A DNA stretch of 64,000 bases from Hyphomonadaceae bacterium (GTDB taxonomy: Bacteria; Pseudomonadota; Alphaproteobacteria; Caulobacterales; Aquidulcibacteraceae): the NCBI GenBank assembly GCA_022841905.1, contig JALHQO010000001.1:353568-417567 (forward strand), written 5' to 3'. The position numbers were made by a program, and so were the translations under genes. The notes under the pieces were generated by a model that saw nothing but the letters and a program-made list of their open reading frames with translations, did no database searches and had not been told where the DNA came from. Below are positions 1 through 8,343 of this stretch, piece by piece (position 1 is the stretch's first letter; every line of letters starts with the position of its first letter).

Positions 1-887
1 AACGCGCCGGCGCATCAGTGGTTTACGGTTTCATTGATTATAAGACGCACGCCAAGGTCAGCCTCGTCGTCCGCCGTGAGCCCGATGGCCTACGCACCTA
101 TGCGCACTTTGGCACCGGCAACTACCATCCGATCACGGCGCGCGTTTATACCGACCTCTCGCTCTTCACGTGCGATCCCGCGCTCGGGCGCGACGCCAAC
201 CGGCTGTTCAACTTCGTCACCGGCTACGCCAAGCCCGCGCAGCTGGAAAAGATCGCTATGTCGCCGCTTACTTTGAAGGCGACGTTGTTGAAGCTGATCC
301 AGGACGAAATCGATCACGTCCGCACAGGCCGTGACGGCGCCATCTGGGCCAAGCTCAACGCACTCGTGCATCCCGAGATCATCGACGCGCTCTACCGCGC
401 CTCCAACGAAGGCGTGAAGATCGAGCTTGTCGTGCGCGGCATTTGCTGCCTCCGTCCGGGCGTGAAGGGCATGAGCGAGAACATCCGCGTCAAATCGATC
501 GTCGGCCGGTTCCTCGAGCACACGCGCATCGTTTGTTTCGGGGCCGGGCGAAAACTCCCCAATCCGGACGCCAAAGTGTTCCTGTCTTCGGCCGATTGGA
601 TGCCGCGCAACCTGGAACGGCGGGTTGAAGTCATGACGCCGGTTGAAAATCCCACCGTACACCAGCAAGTACTCGACCAGATCATGGTCGCGAACCTCAA
701 CGACGAGGCGCAATCCTGGTACATGGACCAGGATGGGGTGTTCAAACGCGTTGATGTCTCGAAGCTCGAAAATCCGTTCTCCGCGCACCTTTACTTCATG
801 CGCAACCCCAGCCTCTCGGGGCGCGGCCGCGCGCTCAAGGGCGACGCGCCTGTCGCCTTCGATCACATTGGCGCACGCGGCTCTTAG
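1..887 (+). CDS. ppk: Polyphosphate kinase 1, C-terminal part (5' end outside window)
   Basis: PPK1 reversibly transfers the ATP gamma-phosphate onto polyphosphate chains. Only the last ~295 codons are present; the frame is already open at base 3, so the gene is cut by the window edge. Two active-site regions of the family are visible: the KTHAK stretch near the visible start, whose His corresponds to the autophosphorylated His (His435 in E. coli), and GRFLEH, which carries the second conserved His (His592 in E. coli). The [12 protein letters not shown] block near the end is also typical. The exopolyphosphatase gene starts 24 bases downstream on the same strand, so synthesis and breakdown of polyphosphate are probably co-expressed. 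Identification is firm. Confidence 0.95.
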   Translation, partial: RAGASVVYGFIDYKTHAKVSLVVRREPDGLRTYAHFGTGNYHPITARVYTDLSLFTCDPALGRDANRLFNFVTGYAKPAQLEKIAMSPLTLKATLLKLIQDEIDHVRTGRDGAIWAKLNALVHPEIIDALYRASNEGVKIELVVRGICCLRPGVKGMSENIRVKSIVGRFLEHTRIVCFGAGRKLPNPDAKVFLSSADWMPRNLERRVEVMTPVENPTVHQQVLDQIMVANLNDEAQSWYMDQDGVFKRVDVSKLENPFSAHLYFMRNPSLSGRGRALKGDAPVAFDHIGARGS

Positions 888-911
888 CTGCGCTAATGCG
901 GAGCGCCGGTC

Positions 912-2405
912 ATGAGCCGCACGCTCCGCGATGGCCAGGAAGCCGCCGTCATCGATGTCGGCTCCAACTCGGTGCGTTTGGTCGTCTATCGCATCGATGG
1001 CCGCGCGATGACGCCGATCCTCAATGAAAAAGTGATGGCCGGCCTCGGGCGCGATGTGATGCGCACCGGCAAGCTCTCACGCACCGGCGTGGAGACCGCG
1101 CGCGCGGCGATCAAGCGTTTCGCCACCCTGATCGAAGCGCTCGACATCAAGGATGTCTATCCGGTCGCCACCGCCGCTGTGCGTGAAGCGGAGGACGGCC
1201 GCGCCTTCGCGGCGCAGATCGCCGAAGAGACCGGGTTGAAGCTCCGTATTTTGAGCGGCGAGGACGAAGCGCGTCTCTCCGCGCTCGGCGTCACGGCCGG
1301 TGCGCCCGATGCGACAGGACTTGTCGGCGATCTCGGCGGCGCCAGTCTCGAACTGGTCGAAGTTGGCCCGAAGGGCGTGGGGCGCGGCGAGACGTTTCCG
1401 CTCGGTCCCCTGACGCTCGCGCGCGACGATGAGTTCGACTATGCGCGCGTCGGCGATCATGTTTCAGAGGTGCTCTCCTCCACCAAGCTACTCGGCAAAC
1501 GCGGTGGCGATTTCTACGCCGTCGGCGGCGCCTGGCGCGCGCTTGGGCGCATCGACATCGCGCTTTCCAATCACCCGCTGGGCGTGCTGCATCATCACCA
1601 GATGAAGCGCGCGTCCGTGCTGCGGGTCGTGGAAGTGGTGCGCAAGCAGAGCAAGCGCTCGCTCGAAAAGCTCGAAGAAGCTGCGGCCAAGCGCGCCGAT
1701 ACGCTGCCTTATGCTGCCGTTGTGCTTGAGCGTGTGATGCTCGCGGGTAATTTCGACCGCGTCATCGTCTCGGCGTACGGTTTGCGGGAAGGCGTGTTGA
1801 TGGAGCGGATGAGCGAGCAGGCGCTGTCGGTGCATCCGCTGATCGCCGCAGCCGAAGCCTTGGCCGGCCGTTGGTCGCGTACGCGCGCCTTCGGGCAGGC
1901 GCTCGAACATTGGATCGCGCCGATCTTCGCCGGTCAGCCGCCGGTGTTTGGCAAAAAGCGTGACGAAGTGCTGCGCGGGGCGGCGGCGCGTTTGGCCGAT
2001 GTCGGCGGCCCGCTCCACCCCGATCAGCGCGTCGAGATCATGTTCGATCTCATCTTGCGCGCCCCGCTCGCCGCCATCAGCCACGAGGAGCGAGCGTTCT
2101 TGGCCGCCGCCATCCATCACCGCTACACCAAGCTGCCGCCGCGCCACGCCGATGCGTATTTGCGGCTGCTCAGCGAGGACGAGCAGGCCGCCGCCGCCGC
2201 TCTCGGTGCGGCGCTTCGGCTCGGCGCCGATCTTTCCGGCCGTAGCCAGCCCTTGCTCGCATCTTTCGAGGCGCGCGCTGTTGACGGCAAGCTGGTGCTT
2301 CGTGTGAAGAAAGCAGCGGCGCATCTGGTCACCGAGACCGCATCGCGCCGGCTCGACGCCGTCGCCCAAGCGCTCGGCCTTACTGCGGAGACGAAGATCG
2401 TATGA
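912..2405 (+). CDS. ppx: Exopolyphosphatase / Ppx-GppA family phosphatase
   Basis: A 497-residue Ppx/GppA protein that releases terminal phosphate from polyphosphate, and in some relatives converts pppGpp to ppGpp. The ASKHA-fold phosphate loops are present: IDVGSNSVRL (residues 14-23) and GDLGGAS (139-145), with SGEDEAR (115-121) between them. The C-terminal half (about 310-497) has the helical HD-like region of long Ppx proteins. It follows ppk directly and its TGA stop overlaps the ATG of the next gene (ATGA at 2402-2405), so ppk-ppx-DUF3297 looks like one transcription unit. The start is an ATG with a GGAG-like site about 10 bases upstream. Family is certain; preference for polyphosphate over pppGpp is inferred from the ppk linkage. 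Confidence 0.93.
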   Translation: MSRTLRDGQEAAVIDVGSNSVRLVVYRIDGRAMTPILNEKVMAGLGRDVMRTGKLSRTGVETARAAIKRFATLIEALDIKDVYPVATAAVREAEDGRAFAAQIAEETGLKLRILSGEDEARLSALGVTAGAPDATGLVGDLGGASLELVEVGPKGVGRGETFPLGPLTLARDDEFDYARVGDHVSEVLSSTKLLGKRGGDFYAVGGAWRALGRIDIALSNHPLGVLHHHQMKRASVLRVVEVVRKQSKRSLEKLEEAAAKRADTLPYAAVVLERVMLAGNFDRVIVSAYGLREGVLMERMSEQALSVHPLIAAAEALAGRWSRTRAFGQALEHWIAPIFAGQPPVFGKKRDEVLRGAAARLADVGGPLHPDQRVEIMFDLILRAPLAAISHEERAFLAAAIHHRYTKLPPRHADAYLRLLSEDEQAAAAALGAALRLGADLSGRSQPLLASFEARAVDGKLVLRVKKAAAHLVTETASRRLDAVAQALGLTAETKIV

Positions 2406-2662
2406 GTGATGCGCCGCCCGACCGTTTGTCCGTCGATCCCGACAGCCCGTACTATAACGAGGCCGTGCTGGAGCGCGGCGTCGGCATCCGCTTCAAGGGC
2501 CAGGACAAAACCAACGTCGAGGAATATTGCGTCAGCGAGGGCTGGGTGCGCCTAGCCGTCGGCAAGACGCTCGACCGCCGCGGCAAGCAGCTCACCATCA
2601 AGTATTCCGGTACGGTGGAACCCTACTGGCGTGCGCCCGAGGGCGGAGAAGCTGGCGAATAG
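2402..2662 (+). CDS. DUF3297 family small protein
   Basis: An 86-residue soluble protein with no signal peptide or membrane segment. The sequence (PDSPYYNEAVLERGVGIRFKG near residues 12-32, then VEEYC..GWVR and a basic KTLDRRGKQLTIKYSG stretch) matches what I know of DUF3297, a short family of unknown function in proteobacteria that often sits near polyphosphate genes. It is translationally coupled to ppx through an ATGA overlap. Nothing in it suggests an enzymatic site. A role in polyphosphate metabolism would be guilt by association only. Confidence 0.8.
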   Translation: MSDAPPDRLSVDPDSPYYNEAVLERGVGIRFKGQDKTNVEEYCVSEGWVRLAVGKTLDRRGKQLTIKYSGTVEPYWRAPEGGEAGE

Positions 2663-2717
2663 GCCTGTGCGGGCCGCGCTGGCTTGCTAGTCTGGCGTCT
2701 CTTGAAGGGGAACGCCC

Positions 2718-4748
2718 GTGAGCGAGGAACCCGGCGCGCGCAAGCTGGCGGCGATCATGGCGATCGATCTCGTCGGCTATTCGGCGCTTAGCGAGATCGA
2801 TGAGAGCGAGGCGGTGGGCGCGGTGGCACGCCTGCGCGGCGTGCTGGAGGGCGCGGCCCTCGTCCATGGCGGGCGCATCTTCAACACAGCCGGCGACGGC
2901 TTCATGCTCGAATTCTGCAGCGCCGCCGGCGCGCTCGGCGCGGTCGACGAATTGTGGGTCGGCATCGAGCGCGGCAGCGTGCGCATTGGCGTCCATGTCG
3001 GCGACGTTTTGGCCGCGCCGAACGGCGATCTCTTTGGTCATAGCGTCAATGTCGCTGCGCGCTTGCAGCAGCTGGCAGAGCCGGGCGCGGTCGTCGTGTC
3101 GATGGATGTGCGCCGCGCCGTGCGCGGCAAGCTGGCGACGCGGCTCGTATCAGCCGGGGCGGTGCATCTCGATAAGATGAGCGAAACGCTCGAAGTGTTC
3201 ACACTGGAGACGCACGCCACGCACAAGCCGCGTGTGCGCAAGCCCGATCCGGTGCTTGCCGTGCTGCCGTTCGACAATGAGAGCGACGAAGCGGAGATGG
3301 ATTATTTCTCCGATGGCGTCGCCGACGAAATCATCCTCACTTTGCTGCGCCAATCCAACGTCAAAGTCATCGGCCGCACCTCTGCCTTCCAGTTCCGCGG
3401 CGATCGTAAAACCGCTGCGGCGGCGGCGCTCAAAGCCACGCACGTGCTCGACGGTTCGGTCCGCTGCAGCCCGTCGGCGCTGCGCGTGAATGCGCAACTG
3501 ATCGACGCCGCCAGCGGCATGGCGTTGTGGAGCGAACGCTATGAGGGCCCGCGCATCAACGCGTTTGCGCTGGAAGACGAAATCGCCGGCAAAGTCGCCA
3601 GTTCGCTGCGCCGCTCGCTCCACTCGGAGCGCCAGACCGTGGCGATCAATCCTGCCGCGCACGAGCTTTATCTGCGCGCGCGCCAGATCTGGTTGATGCT
3701 GAGCGACGTCGAAGAAGATCAAGCGGAGGTGTTGCTAGAGCGCTGCGTGGCGCTGGCGCCGGATTTTGCCGATGGCTGGGCCGCACTCGCGAGCGTCCGC
3801 GCTTTCCTGCTGCCGCGCGACCGCGATCTGATCGGCACGCCCGCTCACGATGCCGCACTCGCCGCCGCTGAACGCGCGCTGGCGCTTAACCCCGAATGTG
3901 CGCAGGCGTTGGCGGCTCTGTCGCTGCTGAAGCCGGCGTTTGCCGATCACGGCGAGAAGCTGAGGCTCGTCAACGAGGCGCTCAAGTTCACGCCGAACGA
4001 TTCCTCGCTGCATGTGGCGCGGACAGCGTGGCTCTATAGTGTTGGGCGCCTGCGCGATGCGATGGGCGCGTTGGAGGTGGCGAGCCGCCTCGATCCGCTC
4101 GGCCCTGCGGTCGAGGGCCTGCGCGCAAGTCTCATCTCGGCGCGCGGCGAGCCGGAGACTGCCATCGACATCATGAAAGGCGCTTGGGCGCGTTGGCCGG
4201 ATTCCGCGTTCATTTGGTACATCACCTGGAGCACGCTGTGCGCCGCGCGGCGGCTTGATGAGGCGGACGCACTGGGCGCCCCCGGCGTGCCGCCAAAGCT
4301 CGGCGTCGCTGAGGGCGATGTCTCGGTGCTGCGCAACTACGTGGCGCTACTGCGGATGAGTGAGAGCGAACGGCAGAGCGCGTGTGAGCGGTTACTCGCC
4401 ATGCTTGCCGGCGCTGATGCGCCGCTGCCGCTCTCCACCGTAATTTTCGCCGCCGGCGCCGGTTGCGCCGATGCGGCGTTCGATCTTCTGGACGCCGCGC
4501 TCGACGCGGGCCGCCCCATCCGTCCGGACAATCACCAAGGCTTCGGCATGGCGCGCGCGCAAGCGCCACTGCAATTGTTCGTCAACAATGGCGGGCCGCC
4601 GATCTGGTCGCACGCCCGATTCCCGCGCTTGGCCGCGCGCCTCGGGCTTGCGCAATACTGGCTAGAAAGCAAAAAGTGGCCGGACTGCGCCGCGGAGGCG
4701 GCTTACGACTTCAAAGCCGCCGGCCGCGACGCTGTCGCGGCGCTCTAG
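2718..4748 (+). CDS. Class III nucleotide cyclase fused to TolB-like domain and TPR repeats
   Basis: A 676-residue protein starting at GTG, chosen because GAAGGGG lies 7 bases upstream. Residues ~1-165 form a class III adenylate/guanylate cyclase domain: the two metal-binding Asp positions are visible as Asp17 (IMAIDLVGYS) and Asp60 (NTAGDGFMLEF), followed by IGVHVGDV and NVAARLQQLAEPG. Residues ~175-300 resemble the TolB N-terminal/FlgO-type domain (VAVLPF-like start, YFSDGVADEIILTLL). Residues ~310-600 are alpha-helical TPR-like repeats. There is no membrane segment, so it is probably cytoplasmic. This architecture is common in alphaproteobacteria as 'adenylate cyclase' paralogues of unknown input. 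Activity is plausible because the metal ligands are intact, but untested. It is convergent with the phytase gene, overlapping it by 4 bases. Confidence 0.85.
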   Translation: MSEEPGARKLAAIMAIDLVGYSALSEIDESEAVGAVARLRGVLEGAALVHGGRIFNTAGDGFMLEFCSAAGALGAVDELWVGIERGSVRIGVHVGDVLAAPNGDLFGHSVNVAARLQQLAEPGAVVVSMDVRRAVRGKLATRLVSAGAVHLDKMSETLEVFTLETHATHKPRVRKPDPVLAVLPFDNESDEAEMDYFSDGVADEIILTLLRQSNVKVIGRTSAFQFRGDRKTAAAAALKATHVLDGSVRCSPSALRVNAQLIDAASGMALWSERYEGPRINAFALEDEIAGKVASSLRRSLHSERQTVAINPAAHELYLRARQIWLMLSDVEEDQAEVLLERCVALAPDFADGWAALASVRAFLLPRDRDLIGTPAHDAALAAAERALALNPECAQALAALSLLKPAFADHGEKLRLVNEALKFTPNDSSLHVARTAWLYSVGRLRDAMGALEVASRLDPLGPAVEGLRASLISARGEPETAIDIMKGAWARWPDSAFIWYITWSTLCAARRLDEADALGAPGVPPKLGVAEGDVSVLRNYVALLRMSESERQSACERLLAMLAGADAPLPLSTVIFAAGAGCADAAFDLLDAALDAGRPIRPDNHQGFGMARAQAPLQLFVNNGGPPIWSHARFPRLAARLGLAQYWLESKKWPDCAAEAAYDFKAAGRDAVAAL

Positions 4749-5779
4749 TCGAGCGCCAGCGCCGTCGCGATTTCAGCCCACGACACATACTTGAAGTTCT
4801 GCAGCTCAGCCGGATCGGTGTTCTCGTCGTCCTGCGCCACGAACAGGCCCTGCGGGAAAGCCGCGCCGAGTGGGGCTGAGACGACGTCGATGCCATCGGT
4901 GCCTTGCACAGCATCGGCGCTGCCGTCAGCGGATGCGCCAATACGGAACGAGCCGCGATAGGCGTTTTCGCCGCCGCGGTCATAGACGGCAAAACGCGAA
5001 GCGCCTTGCACCGAAGCGATCAGATAACCGCCGCCATCGCCGCCACGCCAGATCGTCAGGCCCTCGACATCTCCGACGAGCTGTCCATCGCCGACTTCGC
5101 CGACAGCGCGCCGCTCTGAACCATCCGCGTCGTCCAGTGTCGCGCGCCATATGCCTTCGAGTTCTTGCGCGACATAATAGACACCCGCCTCGTCATCGAC
5201 GACGCAGCCCTCGGCGATGCTGCCGAGCGTGTAGGTAACGATGCGCTCGCCGCCGATGACGCCCTCTGGGCTGAGCGACAACCGCCAGACGCCGACCTCG
5301 CCGCTGTCTTTGTCGGTGGCGATAGCGACGTAGCTGTCTCCCATGCGGCCGATGCAAAAGCCGTAGATTTCAGTAAAGCCGGTGGCGATGCGCGCGCGCG
5401 GCTGCGGATCGAGTTGACGCGTCGCCGGATCGAAACGCCAGAAGACGAGTGCGTTATCGGTGCGATCGCTTGCGCCGACGAGGGGGCTGGCGCCTTCCGG
5501 CCAGCCAAAGCCATCGCGCAGATCGACATTGTTCGGCTCACCGCCCGGCAGTTCTTGAACGATGGCGCCGGCGAGATCGAACACATAGAGCCCGCCTTGT
5601 TTTTGCGTGGCGATGACAACGCTTTGCGTTGGATCAGGCGCCACCCAGATCGCCGGATCGTCCGCCGCATCATCGGGTTCGTTAACGGGGGCCGTCTCGA
5701 CAGCAGCCGGCACAGTAACCGTTTGCGGGCCGCATGCCGCCAAAGCTGCCGCGGCAAGAATAATCCACATGTGTCGCAT
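4745..5779 (-). CDS. Beta-propeller phytase (3-phytase), lipoprotein
   Basis: A 344-residue protein of the calcium-dependent beta-propeller phytase family, which strips phosphate from phytate. The start at 5779 is preferred over an upstream in-frame ATG at 5872 because it begins a lipoprotein signal peptide (MRHMWIILAAAALAACG, lipobox LAAC) and has GGGGA about 10 bases upstream. Family blocks are present: DDPAIWV near the N-terminus, EGCVVDDE and EGLTIW..GGGYLIAS in the middle, and TDGIDV..FPQGLFVAQDDEN near the end; their acidic residues are the usual Ca/phosphate ligands. It is divergent from a TonB-dependent receptor, a pairing known for phytate use in proteobacteria. Likely anchored in the outer membrane or periplasm. 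Confidence 0.9.
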   Translation of the reverse strand: MRHMWIILAAAALAACGPQTVTVPAAVETAPVNEPDDAADDPAIWVAPDPTQSVVIATQKQGGLYVFDLAGAIVQELPGGEPNNVDLRDGFGWPEGASPLVGASDRTDNALVFWRFDPATRQLDPQPRARIATGFTEIYGFCIGRMGDSYVAIATDKDSGEVGVWRLSLSPEGVIGGERIVTYTLGSIAEGCVVDDEAGVYYVAQELEGIWRATLDDADGSERRAVGEVGDGQLVGDVEGLTIWRGGDGGGYLIASVQGASRFAVYDRGGENAYRGSFRIGASADGSADAVQGTDGIDVVSAPLGAAFPQGLFVAQDDENTDPAELQNFKYVSWAEIATALALD

Positions 5780-5908
5780 TAGACGCGCATCCCCGAGAAC
5801 TTGTGAGCGCGCCGCATGCACGAGTTTCTTGACACTAGCATCACAAAAATTTGGCCGGAGTGTCACACTCAAAATTTAAACGCCCCTTCGGAAAACGAGG
5901 GGCCCTTC
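5780..5908. promoter_or_regulatory. Divergent promoter region between phytase and TonB receptor
   Basis: This 129-base, locally AT-rich stretch must hold both divergent promoters. On the minus strand at 5846-5830 there are two TGT-type heptamers, TTGTGAT and GTGTCAA, with an 11-base period. That resembles a PhoB box (CTGTCAT, 4 bases, CTGTCAT) but is imperfect in both halves. It would lie about 50-65 bases upstream of the phytase start. A second motif, GAGTGT-C-ACACTC (5858-5870), is a perfect 6-bp inverted repeat around one base. An ACGAGGGG ribosome site (5895-5902) serves the receptor. Regulation by phosphate is inferred. Confidence 0.45.
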
Positions 5909-8287
5909 ATGAAACTGCGAAAGAAGACTTGGCTGTTGAGCGCGGCGAGCGCGCTGCTGGCGTTGACCGGCGCGAACAATGCGCGCGCACAAGATCGGGC
6001 CGACGAGCCGATCACCACGTCGGAAGACATCGTGATCACCGGCGAGGTTCAGTATCGCGATCGGGTCGAAGGTCCGGCGCCGGTGCTCGAATACGGGCTC
6101 GACTTTTTCCAACGCTTCGAACCGCGCACAGTCGGCGACATGCTGAAGCGCACGCCGAGCGCGGCGTTTGCTGGTTCCGACATGGGCGAATTTGACGACG
6201 TGCAAATCCGCGGCCTCGGCGCGGGCTATACGCAAGTCCTGATCGACGGCGAGCGCGTGCCGGGCTCGGGCTTCGACCGCACCTTCTTCGTCGATCGCAT
6301 TCCCGCCGAACTGGTCGAACGCGTCGAAATCTATCGCTCGCCCTCCGCCAACCGCTCGGGTGATGCGGTCGCGGGCGCGCTCAACATCGTGTTGCGCGAC
6401 GGCCTGTCGCTCGATGGCGGCTATGTCCGCGCTGGCGCGCTGCACTATAGCGATGGCGAGACGGAGGGTTCCTTCGCTGGCGTCTGGGGTGGCGAGTTGG
6501 GCAATGGCGTGCGGCTGCTGCTCGGCGCCAGCTTCCAAGGCCGCCACAACCCGAAGGACAAATTCTCCGAGCGCTACACCTCGCCCCCGGGCGGCGTGAA
6601 CTGGGAAGGCGATCCGGCGTTCCAGCTCAACGACACCGAAGTACAGAGCGATGTCCGCGACGGCGAAGACTACACGCTGAATGCGGCGATCACATTCCCC
6701 GTCGGCCGTGGCGAGCTTGAGCTGAGCGGCGTTTATGTCCGCACCGACCGTGAAGAGATCGAAAACTCTTTCGAATATGACGAAGGTGTCGATCTCTCAG
6801 TCCTGGTGCCGGGCTACGCCTTCATTCAGCAGGACAATTATTCCTTCCAAGCCGATTTCGACCATCCATTCCTCGGCGGCGAACTGGAAATCGATCTGGG
6901 CTTTGCCGGCTTCGAAGAAGACAGCATTGAAGGCGAAACTGAAACCGAACTTGATGGCGGCTTGATCGATGCCTTCGAAGGCGGCGATGAGCGTTTGGAT
7001 TTCACCGACACTGAGTGGAACGTCTCTGTCGCTCAGCGCTTCGAATTGAATGCTGCGCTGCAATTGGAATTCGGCGTCGATTATGGCGACAAGCAACGTG
7101 ACGGCACGTTGTTCGTACGCGAGTTCGAGTTTGACGGTGTCTCACCCGTGGGTGACCCGCCGCCCTATACTGGTGGCGACCCCTTCGCCGATCCAGACGC
7201 CGACGTGGACGAGTTTTTTGCTGATGGCGGCGACTTCCTGATCGAAGAGCGCCGGCTTGATCCCTACGTGATGTTAACCGGCCAAGCCCAAGCGTTCGAG
7301 TGGGAAGTGGGCTTGCGCTACGAAACCACAGAGGTGGACGTCACTGACCGCGCCCTCGGGACGACGGCATTCAACGAATACTCGACGCTGCTGCCTTCGG
7401 CCCACCTCCGTCTGAACCTGACCGAAGACGACCGCGTCAACTTCAGCGTCGCACGCAGCGTGCGCCGCCCAAGCACGCGCGATATCATGCCGACGACGTT
7501 CCTCGAAGAATTCGAAGATAACGATTTCCGCGGCAATCCGGGCCTCGATCCGGAAACGGCTTGGGGCATCGATATCGGTTACGAGCACCGCATCGGCCGC
7601 GTCGGCGTCATCGGCATCAACGCGTTTTATCGCGACGTCCAAGACGTGATCGAACTCTACAATACCGGCGATTACGCCACCGGACTGGTCGAGGATTACG
7701 AAGACGCCGTCAACGATGACGGCTTCGTCGGGACGATCGAAGATTATGCCACGTCGGAAGGTGAGGAGCTGGTCTACATCTACAGCTCGCGCAACACAGG
7801 CGACGGCCAAGTCTGGGGCATCGAACTCGACCTCTCTGCGCCGCTGACCTTCGTGGGCCTTCCCAACACCGGCGTGTTCGTGAACTATTCGTGGCTCGAC
7901 AGCCAGATCGAGGACGAATTCGGCGAGCGTCGCTTCAACAACCAAGCTGAGTACGTGTTCAACGCCGGCTTCATCCACGAAATGCCGACGTGGGACATGG
8001 CCTTCGGCGCGACCTACCGTGAGCAGGGCGACGCGCGCTTCCGCATCGTCACCGAGGAAGGGCTGATCTCGTACGGCCCGGACCTCGAAGCATTCGTTGA
8101 GCGCCGCTTCGGCGAGCGCTTGTCGCTGCGCTTCACGGCTTCAAACCTGCTGGACTCATCGAAGGACGAGGTCTTCGACAAGTTCACCACGGAAGAGTTC
8201 CAGCGCGATCGTCTCTATGACGAGTACGAGTTGGAAACGGAATCGACGGGGCCGGTTTACCAGCTGGTCGCTCGCTACGCCTTCTAA
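5909..8287 (+). CDS. TonB-dependent outer-membrane receptor, probably for phytate/organic phosphate
   Basis: A 792-residue TonB-dependent receptor. The start at 5909 is chosen over an in-frame ATG at 5816 because it has a strong GAGGGG site and opens a Sec signal peptide ending in NARAQD. A TonB-box-like EDIVITG segment follows, then a plug domain (TVGDMLKRTPSAAF, VQIRGLGAGYTQVLIDGERVPG, IPAELVERVEIYRSPSA), then a ~600-residue acidic beta-barrel with alternating aromatic strands. The C-terminus ends in the aromatic YQLVARYAF, as expected for barrel assembly by Bam. The substrate cannot be read from sequence; the divergent beta-propeller phytase suggests phytate or its breakdown products. A rho-independent terminator follows the gene. 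Confidence 0.9.
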   Translation: MKLRKKTWLLSAASALLALTGANNARAQDRADEPITTSEDIVITGEVQYRDRVEGPAPVLEYGLDFFQRFEPRTVGDMLKRTPSAAFAGSDMGEFDDVQIRGLGAGYTQVLIDGERVPGSGFDRTFFVDRIPAELVERVEIYRSPSANRSGDAVAGALNIVLRDGLSLDGGYVRAGALHYSDGETEGSFAGVWGGELGNGVRLLLGASFQGRHNPKDKFSERYTSPPGGVNWEGDPAFQLNDTEVQSDVRDGEDYTLNAAITFPVGRGELELSGVYVRTDREEIENSFEYDEGVDLSVLVPGYAFIQQDNYSFQADFDHPFLGGELEIDLGFAGFEEDSIEGETETELDGGLIDAFEGGDERLDFTDTEWNVSVAQRFELNAALQLEFGVDYGDKQRDGTLFVREFEFDGVSPVGDPPPYTGGDPFADPDADVDEFFADGGDFLIEERRLDPYVMLTGQAQAFEWEVGLRYETTEVDVTDRALGTTAFNEYSTLLPSAHLRLNLTEDDRVNFSVARSVRRPSTRDIMPTTFLEEFEDNDFRGNPGLDPETAWGIDIGYEHRIGRVGVIGINAFYRDVQDVIELYNTGDYATGLVEDYEDAVNDDGFVGTIEDYATSEGEELVYIYSSRNTGDGQVWGIELDLSAPLTFVGLPNTGVFVNYSWLDSQIEDEFGERRFNNQAEYVFNAGFIHEMPTWDMAFGATYREQGDARFRIVTEEGLISYGPDLEAFVERRFGERLSLRFTASNLLDSSKDEVFDKFTTEEFQRDRLYDEYELETESTGPVYQLVARYAF

Positions 8288-8308
8288 GCGCGGCACAAAC
8301 GAAGAGAG

Positions 8309-8343
8309 CGGCGTCCGGTCAAAAGCTGGACGCCGTTTCGTTT
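8309..8343 (+). terminator. Rho-independent terminator after TonB receptor
   Basis: An 8-bp perfect stem, CGGCGTCC (8309-8316) with GGACGCCG (8328-8335), around an 11-base loop, followed by TTTCGTTT. It lies between the convergent receptor and rnd genes. The T tract favours termination of the plus-strand receptor; the minus-strand tail is weaker. Confidence 0.8.

Noticed and set aside
5829-5857. TTGACA as a -35 element for the TonB receptor
   Set aside because: No acceptable -10 sequence is found 16-18 bases downstream.
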